A DNA stretch of 64,000 nt from an uncultured Pelagibacteraceae bacterium (GTDB lineage: Bacteria > Pseudomonadota > Alphaproteobacteria > Pelagibacterales > Pelagibacteraceae). Below the pieces are notes generated by a model, which was given only the letters and a program-made list of their open reading frames with translations, was not told where the DNA came from and made no database searches. Location of the stretch: the NCBI GenBank assembly GCA_902533445.1, contig CACALX010000003.1, positions 71,111 to 135,110 on the forward strand, read 5' to 3'. Positions 56,977-64,000 of the stretch are shown in pieces (position 1 is the first letter of the stretch; every line of letters starts with the position of its first letter). The position numbers and the translations under genes were made by a program.

Positions 56977-57317
56977 TATTTTATTTTTTCAAAATCCTGA
57001 AATAGAGTTTCTTTTATTAATTTGTATTCATTATTTAGCATAGATGACTTAGCGATAACAAGGTATGAATAGTTAAAATTTATTGATATTTTTTTAATTG
57101 CCTCGTTTAATATATTCCTTAATCTTCTTTTAATCTTATTTCTCTTAACAGCATTCCCTAATTTCTTTTTTGTTACAAAACTAATATTGAGTTTTTTATT
57201 ATCTTTATTCATTAAATTACCAAAGAAAATAGTTACGTACTTATTTGAAAACTTTTTTTGTTTAAGTAAATTTTTAAATTCCTCGTTTTTTGAAAGAGCA
57301 ATAATTTTGCTTTTCAT
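56976..57317 (-). CDS. rnpA: Ribonuclease P protein component
   Basis: FVTKKKLGNAVKRNKIKRRLRNILNEA. Confidence 0.93.
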   Translation of the reverse strand: MKSKIIALSKNEEFKNLLKQKKFSNKYVTIFFGNLMNKDNKKLNISFVTKKKLGNAVKRNKIKRRLRNILNEAIKKISINFNYSYLVIAKSSMLNNEYKLIKETLFQDFEKIK

Positions 57318-57321
57318 TAAT

Positions 57322-57462
57322 TTACACTGATACAGTTAAAGATTTTCTTCCTCTGGCTCTTCTTCTAGCTAAAAGTTTCTTTCCACCTTTAGTCTTCATT
57401 TTTGATCTAAAGCCGTGTTTTCGTGCTCTTTTTTTATTTGAAGGTTGGTACGTTCTTTTCAT
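57322..57462 (-). CDS. rpmH: 50S ribosomal protein L34
   Basis: [46 protein letters not shown] translated by hand. Not in the supplied ORF track. Confidence 0.97.
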   Translation of the reverse strand: MKRTYQPSNKKRARKHGFRSKMKTKGGKKLLARRRARGRKSLTVSV

Positions 57463-57556
57463 AAATAAATTGATTAAATTTTATAAATTTTGCCCCTTTA
57501 TATTAGCAATAATAAAAATAGCAAATAGAAGATTTAAGAATAAAATAACAATATTC

Positions 57557-58279
57557 ATGGAAAAAACAAAAAAAATTAAACTAATTATAGGTTTATCTTA
57601 CTTATTAATTGTTAGTTTATTTTTATATTTTTTCTTTTCAAAATTCAGTCTTCAGGAGATTACATCTTATGATTTTTTGAGAAATAACAGATCTTATTTA
57701 ATTGAGTTGAAGAATTCTAATTTATTTTTAGTTTCAATTTCTTTCTTGTTTCTAACGGTGCTTTGGGTATTCCCTTTTTTAGGCTTCGGATCTCCCGTAG
57801 CACTTATGGGCGGTTTTATTTTTGGCAAGTGGATTGGAACATTAGTTGTGGTAACTGGTTTAAGTGTAGGTGCAACTTTTTTATATATATTTGGAAATTA
57901 TTTTTTAAGAGATTTAATTAGAGAAAAATTTCTTAATAAATTTCAAAATCTTGAAATCAAATTTAAAAAATCTGAATTTTTTTATATGCTCGTTTACAGA
58001 TTTATTGGAGGAGTTCCTTGGCAAATAAGCTGTCTATTGCCAACATTATTTAATGTAAGAATAAAAAATTTTCTATTAGCAACTTTTTTAGGAATAATAC
58101 CCCAGATTTTTTTGGCAGTTTCAATTGGAAGTGGGATTGAAAAAGTAATCGATCAAAATTCAGAAGTTCCTGGAATAATGGATATTATCTTTTCTCCAGA
58201 TATTTATGTTCCTCTTTTAGCGTTTTTTGTACTAATTGTGATTTCAATTATTTTTAGAAAAAAATTTTACAGAAATTAA
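57557..58279 (+). CDS. TVP38/TMEM64 (DedA-like, VTT-domain) membrane protein
   Basis: GFGSPVALMGGFIFGKWIGTLVVVTGLSVGATFLYIFGNYFLRD, YRFIGGVPWQISCLLPTLFNV. Start moved to MEKTKKIK. Confidence 0.85.
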   Translation: MEKTKKIKLIIGLSYLLIVSLFLYFFFSKFSLQEITSYDFLRNNRSYLIELKNSNLFLVSISFLFLTVLWVFPFLGFGSPVALMGGFIFGKWIGTLVVVTGLSVGATFLYIFGNYFLRDLIREKFLNKFQNLEIKFKKSEFFYMLVYRFIGGVPWQISCLLPTLFNVRIKNFLLATFLGIIPQIFLAVSIGSGIEKVIDQNSEVPGIMDIIFSPDIYVPLLAFFVLIVISIIFRKKFYRN

Positions 58280-58353
58280 TGGTGCTCCCACCCTGTACTG
58301 ACCAGGGAACTAGTCATTACCAATGACTTGTTATACCATTTAACTACAGGAGC
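58280..58353 (-). tRNA. tRNA-Thr (anticodon GGT), CCA encoded, noncanonical T-loop GTCAGTA
   Basis: Reverse strand GCTCCTG-TA-GTTA-AATGGTA-TAAC-A-AGTCA-TTGGTAA-TGACT-AGTT-CCCTG-GTCAGTA-CAGGG-TGGGAGC-A-CCA: all four stems pair. Confidence 0.92.
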
Positions 58354-58452
58354 TAAAATACATTTAGTAATTTATTGATAATAAAGCATTTTTTTCAAAT
58401 TATTGCCTTAATTTTTTGGCCATAATGATCTATATCTACTAAAAAAAATGTT

Positions 58453-58653
58453 ATGGGAATTCACTACGATTATAAATCTACAAAAGGCAACAAGCTTATG
58501 GAGAAGCAAGCTAAAAGAGAAAAAAAGCTTGCTGAAAAGAAAGCTAAACGTCTAGCTAAAGAAGGCCCAAAAAAAGAAGAGCCCATATCGAAACCATTAG
58601 ATCCTAATAAACCAATATCTTTAGATTTTTTGACTAATCCCAACAAAGAATGA
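58453..58653 (+). CDS. Small Lys-rich hypothetical protein
   Basis: 66 aa MGIHYDYKSTKGNKLMEKQAKREKKLAEKKAKRLAKEG...; ATGA overlap with the next small ORF. Confidence 0.75.
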   Translation: MGIHYDYKSTKGNKLMEKQAKREKKLAEKKAKRLAKEGPKKEEPISKPLDPNKPISLDFLTNPNKE

Positions 58654-58751
58654 GTTCTAAAGATAAAAATGAGCGTTTGAGCTTAGCTTTAAAAAAAAAC
58701 TTAAAAAAAAGAAAACTATTTCAAAAAAAAAATAAAAAAAAATCTAAGTAA
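58650..58751 (+). CDS. 33-aa basic small protein between the 66-aa ORF and dcd
   Basis: [33 protein letters not shown]. Coupled by ATGA (58650-58653) upstream and TAATG (58749-58753) into dcd. Missed by the ORF track. Confidence 0.65.
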   Translation: MSSKDKNERLSLALKKNLKKRKLFQKKNKKKSK

Positions 58752-59311
58752 TGTCTATTCAGCCTGACTCATGGATTAAGAAGATGTGCAAAGAGCACAA
58801 TATGATTGAACCATTTTTAGACCATCAAGTTGCAGAGGGAAAAATATCATATGGATTAAGTAGCATGGGTTATGATGTTAGAATCTCTGATGAATATAGA
58901 ATATTCACTAATGTAAATAATTCCTTAGTTGATCCAAAAAATTTTTCAGATGACAATTTTATAGAGAAAAAGGGACCACATTGCATTATTCCCCCAAACT
59001 CATTTGTTTTAGCTAAAACAGTAGAATATTTCAGAATTCCAAAAGATGTACTTTGTATATGTGTTGGTAAAAGTACTTATGCAAGAACAGGTATAATTTG
59101 CAATGTAACTCCTATTGAAAATGAATTTGAAGGAAATATAGTTATAGAGCTAAGCAACACTACACCCAATCCAGCAAAAATTTATTCTAATGAAGGTATA
59201 GCCCAATTTTTATTTTTTAAATCAGAGACTCAACCAGAGACAACTTATAAATCTAAGAACGGTAAATATCAGGGACAAACTACTATTCAGGTTGCCAAAA
59301 TTAAAAAGTAA
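58751..59311 (+). CDS. dcd: dCTP deaminase
   Basis: [51 protein letters not shown]. Confidence 0.96.
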   Translation: MSIQPDSWIKKMCKEHNMIEPFLDHQVAEGKISYGLSSMGYDVRISDEYRIFTNVNNSLVDPKNFSDDNFIEKKGPHCIIPPNSFVLAKTVEYFRIPKDVLCICVGKSTYARTGIICNVTPIENEFEGNIVIELSNTTPNPAKIYSNEGIAQFLFFKSETQPETTYKSKNGKYQGQTTIQVAKIKK

Positions 59312-59314
59312 GTC

Positions 59315-60577
59315 ATGGACAAATTTCTGATTGATGGTCCTAGCAAAATCAAGGGCAAAGTTTCAATATCAGGTTCTAAAAATGCATCATTGCCAATATT
59401 AGCAGCTACACTACTTTTTGATTTACCTGTAACTATTCATAACCTTCCAAGAGTAAAAGATATTAGTACTATGCTTAATTTACTTAAGTCTCTTGGATCA
59501 AAAATCGAACTTTCTAAAGATAAAAAAACTGCAAAAATTTCAAATAATAAAAATATGAAAACTTTTGCTAGTTATTCATTAGTTAAAACAATGAGAGGTT
59601 CAATTTTAGTATTAGGACCATTAGTTGCAAAATATCATAAGTCAAAAACATCATTACCAGGCGGTTGCTTAATTGGTGCAAGACCAGTTAATTATCATTT
59701 GTCAGCTTTAGAAAAACTTGGGATGAATTATGAAATTAAGGACGGTTACATTTTAGCAAAATCTTTTGGTAAACTTAAAGGTGGATTAATTAGATTTCCT
59801 AAAATTACTGTTGGAGCAACTGAAAATTCTATAATTGCTGCATGCTTGGCGAAAGGAAAAACAGTATTAAGAAATTGCGCTGTTGAGCCAGAAATAAAAG
59901 ATCTCACTAACTTTCTTAACTCAGCAGGTGCAAAAATTAATTGGAAAGGAAGAACTTGTACTATCGACGGAGTAAGTTCATTAAAATCAACAGATTATTC
60001 TGTAATGGCCGATAGAATTGAAGCTGGTACTTTTTGTGTAGCAGCAACTCTAGCCAAAGGAACTCTAGAAATTAATAATTTAGATCCAAAAATAATAAAT
60101 ACAGAACTTAATTTATTAAAAAAAATAGGAGCCAAAATAAAAGTAAGCAAAAATAAAATTCATATCAATGGACCAGAAAAAATTAAGTCTATTAAAAATA
60201 TTAAAACAAAAGAGTTTCCAGGAATACCAACAGATCTACAGGCGCAATTAATGGTCTTAATGTGTAAATCAATAGGAAAAAGTTCAATCACAGAGAATAT
60301 TTTTGAAAATAGATTTATGCATGTTGCTGAATTACAGAGATTAGGTGCGAATATTACGACCAAAAATAACAAAGCATATATTGAGGGTAATACGAAATTT
60401 ATTGGTGCAGAAGTAATGTCTAGTGATTTAAGAGCATCAGTGGCGCTTGTCTTAGCAGCTTCAGTTGCACAAGGGAAATCTGTAATAAATAGGATTTATC
60501 ATTTAGATCGTGGTTATGAAAAAATTGAAAATAAATTAAAAAATATTGGTGTTAAAATAAAAAGATTAAAAAGATGA
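59315..60577 (+). CDS. murA: UDP-N-acetylglucosamine 1-carboxyvinyltransferase
   Basis: SGSKNASLPILAATLL, LPGGCLIGARPVNYHL, DLRASVALVLAA. Confidence 0.97.
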   Translation: MDKFLIDGPSKIKGKVSISGSKNASLPILAATLLFDLPVTIHNLPRVKDISTMLNLLKSLGSKIELSKDKKTAKISNNKNMKTFASYSLVKTMRGSILVLGPLVAKYHKSKTSLPGGCLIGARPVNYHLSALEKLGMNYEIKDGYILAKSFGKLKGGLIRFPKITVGATENSIIAACLAKGKTVLRNCAVEPEIKDLTNFLNSAGAKINWKGRTCTIDGVSSLKSTDYSVMADRIEAGTFCVAATLAKGTLEINNLDPKIINTELNLLKKIGAKIKVSKNKIHINGPEKIKSIKNIKTKEFPGIPTDLQAQLMVLMCKSIGKSSITENIFENRFMHVAELQRLGANITTKNNKAYIEGNTKFIGAEVMSSDLRASVALVLAASVAQGKSVINRIYHLDRGYEKIENKLKNIGVKIKRLKR

Positions 60578-60966
60578 ACAAATATTTAGCTAAAATTATT
60601 GCTACAGACAAAGAGGGATTACAAATGATTTCTGCTTGTAGTTCAGGAGCCAAAGTAAAAGTTTCAGATATTAAGTATCTAGAATCTAATAAAGTGTTTT
60701 TATTATCAATTGAGCGTATTAAAGTAGAAAATGAAAATGAGGACAAAAAAGTCAATAGTATCTGCAGATTTGATTTTGTTGATAAGGTAAAGTCAAAAAA
60801 TATTGATCAATCAAATCAAGAATTGGTTTTAGAATTAGTAGGAATAGATTATTTGAAAAATAACGATGATTATGAAATAAATCTCTTCTTTAGTAATAAT
60901 GCTCATATTGCCTTGACCGCTGAAGCGATTGAAGCAATATTAGAGGATCAAAGTGAAATAAATTAG
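60574..60966 (+). CDS. DUF2948-like alphaproteobacterial protein
   Basis: Position between murA and hisD and ISACSSGAKVKVSDIKYLESNKVFLLSIERI...HIALTAEAIEAILED. Confidence 0.7.
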   Translation: MNKYLAKIIATDKEGLQMISACSSGAKVKVSDIKYLESNKVFLLSIERIKVENENEDKKVNSICRFDFVDKVKSKNIDQSNQELVLELVGIDYLKNNDDYEINLFFSNNAHIALTAEAIEAILEDQSEIN

Positions 60967-60968
60967 AG

Positions 60969-62252
60969 ATGAAGGTTTTAGATAGCAGTAAGAAAAATTT
61001 TGACAAATTATTAGATAATTTGTTAATGCAAAGAAAGAGAAAAGTTCAATCAAGTTTTGTTTCTGTCACTAACATTATTAAAGATGTTAAAAAAAATGGC
61101 GATAAAGCTTTATTAAAATATGAAAAAAAATTTAACAAAAATTCAGTAATCAAGCCTAGCTCAAATCAAATTCAAAAATCAATTCAATCATTAAATTCTA
61201 TTGTAAAAAAATCTATCGATACTGCTTACAATAGGATTTATAAATTTCATTCATTACAAAAGTTTAAAAATATTTCTTACACTGATAAATTTAAAAATAA
61301 ACTTGAGTATAAATATATACCATTAGATTCGGTTGCAATTTATGTGCCTGGTTCAACTGCATCCTATCCATCTAGTGTGTTGATGAATGCAGTTCCAGCT
61401 ATTGTTGCTGGTGTAAAAAGAATAGTTATGATCAACCCAGGCTATAAAGGAAAACAAAATCCTGCAGTCTTATATGCTGCTAAAAAATGTAAAATTAAGG
61501 AAATTTATTCAATTGGCGGACCTTCTGCTATTGCTGCAGTCTCTTATGGAACAAAAAAAATTAAAAAGGTTGATAAAATTGTAGGACCTGGAAATGCTTA
61601 CGTTGCAGCTGCAAAAAAAGAAGTTTTTGGAGATGTTGGAATTGAGGGTATGACCGCCGGTCCTTCTGAGGTTACAATAGTTTGTGACAAGTATTCAAAT
61701 CCAGAATGGGTTGCAAGCGATTTAATAGGACAAGCAGAACATGATTATCTCGCACAGTGCATATTAATTTCAAAAGATAAAAACTTATTTAATAAAGTTA
61801 AAACTGAAATAATTAAACAATTAAAAGAAATTCCAAGAGGGTCTATTGCAAAGAGAAGTTTGCAAAATAATGGAATTTTAATGCATGTAAATTCAGATAA
61901 AAAAATTATCAATATTGTTAACAAAATAGCTCCAGAGCATTTAGAGTTAAATGTTAAAAACTATAAATCTATTGTTTCAAAAATAAAAAATTCAGGATCG
62001 ATTTGTTTAGGAAAATATGCCGTTATGGCTATGACGGATTATAATGTTGGTTCAAATCATGTTTTACCAACTAATGGATCAGCAAAATACTCTAGTGGTA
62101 TAAGTGTAAACGAATTCTATAAAAGAATTTCATACATAAACCTATCAAAAAAGGGTATTGAAAGTCTTGGACCATCAGTTATAACACTTGCAAATTACGA
62201 AGGCCTGGTTGGGCATGCTCAATCAGTATTAAAAAGAATAAGGAGAAAATAA
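60969..62252 (+). CDS. hisD: Histidinol dehydrogenase
   Basis: [71 protein letters not shown]. Confidence 0.98.
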   Translation: MKVLDSSKKNFDKLLDNLLMQRKRKVQSSFVSVTNIIKDVKKNGDKALLKYEKKFNKNSVIKPSSNQIQKSIQSLNSIVKKSIDTAYNRIYKFHSLQKFKNISYTDKFKNKLEYKYIPLDSVAIYVPGSTASYPSSVLMNAVPAIVAGVKRIVMINPGYKGKQNPAVLYAAKKCKIKEIYSIGGPSAIAAVSYGTKKIKKVDKIVGPGNAYVAAAKKEVFGDVGIEGMTAGPSEVTIVCDKYSNPEWVASDLIGQAEHDYLAQCILISKDKNLFNKVKTEIIKQLKEIPRGSIAKRSLQNNGILMHVNSDKKIINIVNKIAPEHLELNVKNYKSIVSKIKNSGSICLGKYAVMAMTDYNVGSNHVLPTNGSAKYSSGISVNEFYKRISYINLSKKGIESLGPSVITLANYEGLVGHAQSVLKRIRRK

Positions 62253-62254
62253 AT

Positions 62255-62470
62255 TTGTCAAAACAAGACTTACTTGAATTCAAAGGGACTGTGATAGACC
62301 TACTTCCGAATGCAATGTTTAGAGTTAAGCTAGAGAATGGTCATACGGTTACAGCTCACACAGCAGGTAAGTTAAGAAAAAACAGAATTAGAGTTCTTCA
62401 AGGTGACAATGTAACTGTGGAGATGACACCTTACGATCTTACTAAAGGAAGAATTATCTTTAGAGGATAA
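62255..62470 (+). CDS. infA: Translation initiation factor IF-1 (TTG start)
   Basis: (M)[54 protein letters not shown] precedes the TTG. Confidence 0.97.
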   Translation: MSKQDLLEFKGTVIDLLPNAMFRVKLENGHTVTAHTAGKLRKNRIRVLQGDNVTVEMTPYDLTKGRIIFRG

Positions 62471-62474
62471 ATAA

Positions 62475-62549
62475 GGCTGAGTAGCTCAGGAGTAGAGCAG
62501 AGCCCTGAAAAGGCTTGTGTCGGAGGTGCGAATCCTTCCTCAGCCACCA
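62475..62549 (+). tRNA. tRNA-Phe (anticodon GAA), CCA encoded, noncanonical T-loop TGCGAAT and D-loop AGGAGTA
   Basis: GGCTGAG-TA-GCTC-AGGAGTA-GAGC-A-GAGCC-CTGAAAA-GGCTT-GTGTC-GGAGG-TGCGAAT-CCTTC-CTCAGCC-A-CCA. Confidence 0.95.
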
Positions 62550-62630
62550 CAACGAAGTTTGATCTTGAAATACCTGTAAAAGAAATTAACTTAATTAATA
62601 TAATAAATAACAAAAGGACGAAGAAATAAG

Positions 62631-62843
62631 ATGAGTACACTACAAGGTAAAATAAAATGGTATAATGGTAAAAAGGGATATGGCTTTATAGAGAGAGACG
62701 ACAAAGAGAAAGATGCCTTTGTACATGCTTCAGCCGTAAAAGCTGCTGGAATGAGATTTCTTAATGAAGGTGATAAACTTGAATTCACATTAGAAGACGG
62801 TCCTAAAGGTCCTTCTGCAGTAAATTTAAAAAAAATAGACTAA
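62631..62843 (+). CDS. cspA: Cold-shock protein (CspA family)
   Basis: GKIKWYNGKKGYGFIERDDKEKDAFVHASAVKAAG. Confidence 0.96.
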   Translation: MSTLQGKIKWYNGKKGYGFIERDDKEKDAFVHASAVKAAGMRFLNEGDKLEFTLEDGPKGPSAVNLKKID

Positions 62844-62859
62844 TTTTCTTAAAATTTCC

Positions 62860-62903
62860 AAAGGACGTTACTTCTACATTTAATAGATTAACGTCCTTTT
62901 TTT
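62860..62903 (+). terminator. Rho-independent terminator after cspA
   Basis: AAAGGACGTTA ... TAACGTCCTTTTTTT: perfect 11-bp stem plus T-tract. Confidence 0.9.
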
Positions 62904-63005
62904 ATTTAAGCCTTGAATATTAATAATTTTTGTCTAAAACGCTGCTCATGAATATAAATATTATATACAGAATTACTTATAGAAGTACTCACAGAAACTG
63001 GTTCC

Positions 63006-63021
63006 ATAGCCATTAGGCTAT
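63006..63021 (+). other. Small hairpin ATAGCC-ATTA-GGCTAT followed by a T/A-rich run (weak terminator-like)
   Basis: 6-bp perfect stem and 4-nt loop between cspA and tRNA-His. Confidence 0.4.
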
Positions 63022-63076
63022 TTATTTATATTATAATTTTCATTCCACATAAAATAAGATAATAACTAAAGGATAA

Positions 63077-63150
63077 GCTTTGGTGGTGAAATAGTATCAC
63101 GTCGGTTTGTGGATCCGAAGTCGTAGGAGCGTAACCTACCCAAAGTACCA
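63077..63150 (+). tRNA. tRNA-His (anticodon GTG), CCA encoded, noncanonical elbow, G1:T72, A73
   Basis: GCTTTGG-TG-GTGA-AATAGTA-TCAC-G-TCGGT-TTGTGGA-TCCGA-AGTC-GTAGG-AGCGTAA-CCTAC-CCAAAGT-A-CCA. Confidence 0.93.
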
Positions 63151-63155
63151 CTAAA

Positions 63156-64000
63156 ATGGAAAAAGATAAAAAACTCAATCCTTCCTTACCATCTGGATTT
63201 GAAGATCGTTGGAATAAAAAATTAGTTTTAAAAAAACAACTTTTAAAAGTGATTGAAAAAAATTTTTTAAAATTTGGAGCTGAACCATTAGAGACACCTT
63301 CTTTTGAGATCAGCGAAAATATTGGTTCGTTTTTAGCAGAGGACGAGGATAACCCTATGTCTGATGTATTCTCATTCAAAGATGATGATAAAAATATTAC
63401 ACTTAGATATGATCTATCTAGTCCTTTAGCTAGATTTGTTGCTCAAAACAATCAAGAGCTTCCATCAATTTACAAAAGATATGCAATTCAGAATGTTTTT
63501 AGAAATGAAAAAGCAGGAAATGGAAGATACAGAGAGTTCATGCAGGCAGATTTTGATATTGTTGGAAATGTTAATTCAGCCCAAGCTAATGCAGAACTTT
63601 GTAATTTAATCTCAAGTACACTCTTAGATTGTGGTTTGAATAAAGATCAATTCACAATCAATATTAGTAACAGAAAAATAGTGCAAGGTTTGATTGATGA
63701 TTTAAAAATATCTGAAGATAAGCAATTAAAAGTAATTAGAGCTATTGATAAATTAGACAAACCTGGATTTGGTTTAAAAGGTGTTGAAGATCTTCTTAAA
63801 AAGGAGAGAAAAGATGTAAGCGGTGCAGTTACAAAAGGTGCTGATCTAACAGATGAACAAGCATCACAAATATTAAATTTCTTAAAAATAAAAAACTTAA
63901 AACAATTAAAAGAAAATTTAAAAAATCCATTGTCTCAGGAAGGAATTAAAGAGTTAGAGGACATTTTTGAAATTTTAGAATTTGGTTCTAATTTAGATCA
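63156..64000 (+). CDS. hisS: Histidyl-tRNA synthetase, truncated by window end
   Basis: MEKDKKLNPSLPSGFEDRW...TLRYDLSSPLARFVAQN...YKRYAIQNVFRNEKAGNGRYREFMQADFDIVGN. Confidence 0.95.
   Translation, partial: MEKDKKLNPSLPSGFEDRWNKKLVLKKQLLKVIEKNFLKFGAEPLETPSFEISENIGSFLAEDEDNPMSDVFSFKDDDKNITLRYDLSSPLARFVAQNNQELPSIYKRYAIQNVFRNEKAGNGRYREFMQADFDIVGNVNSAQANAELCNLISSTLLDCGLNKDQFTINISNRKIVQGLIDDLKISEDKQLKVIRAIDKLDKPGFGLKGVEDLLKKERKDVSGAVTKGADLTDEQASQILNFLKIKNLKQLKENLKNPLSQEGIKELEDIFEILEFGSNLD

Noticed and set aside
63026-63379. 117-aa minus-strand ORF
   Set aside because: Antisense to tRNA-His and hisS, which have clear homology-like motifs.

Overview
This window is a compact, strongly AT-rich stretch of bacterial chromosome. 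Gene content, small intergenic gaps and protein style fit a streamlined SAR11 (Pelagibacterales-like) alphaproteobacterium; the lineage is inferred, since no search was run. About 50 CDSs are assignable, mostly housekeeping: coq7, dsbB-like, fatty-acid-CoA ligase, carD, fdxA, SUV3-like helicase, aacS, a TAXI-TRAP transporter, PDH E1/E2, uppP, gltD/gltB, thrS-infC-rpmI-rplT-pheS-pheT-lepA, gyrB, regB-like kinase, cobT/cobS/J-domain, bolA, aroB/aroK, def-fmt-truA, SET and HDAC-like proteins, dapE/dapD, argB, yidC-yidD-rnpA-rpmH, dcd-murA-hisD-infA, cspA and a truncated hisS. There are six tRNA genes (Leu-CAA, Arg-ACG, Ser-GGA, Thr-GGT, Phe-GAA, His-GTG). I saw no CRISPR array, transposon, prophage or rRNA. 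The most striking non-routine signal is in the tRNAs. Phe and His both carry A18/G55 instead of the near-universal G18/U55 elbow pair. His also has A54/T58 in place of T54/A58, and Thr has G54/G58. The odd tRNA-His, which also has G1:U72 and A73, lies 5 bp upstream of hisS. Other notable points: a lipoyl domain fused to a homodimeric-type PDH E1, a CarD with a lysine-rich histone-like tail next to an unlisted 31-aa Lys/Arg-rich peptide, an apparently orphan CobS/CobT/J-domain cluster, a hairpin that would mask the TRAP permease ribosome-binding site, convergent genes that overlap tail to tail without visible terminators, and an adjacent SET methyltransferase/HDAC-like deacetylase pair.
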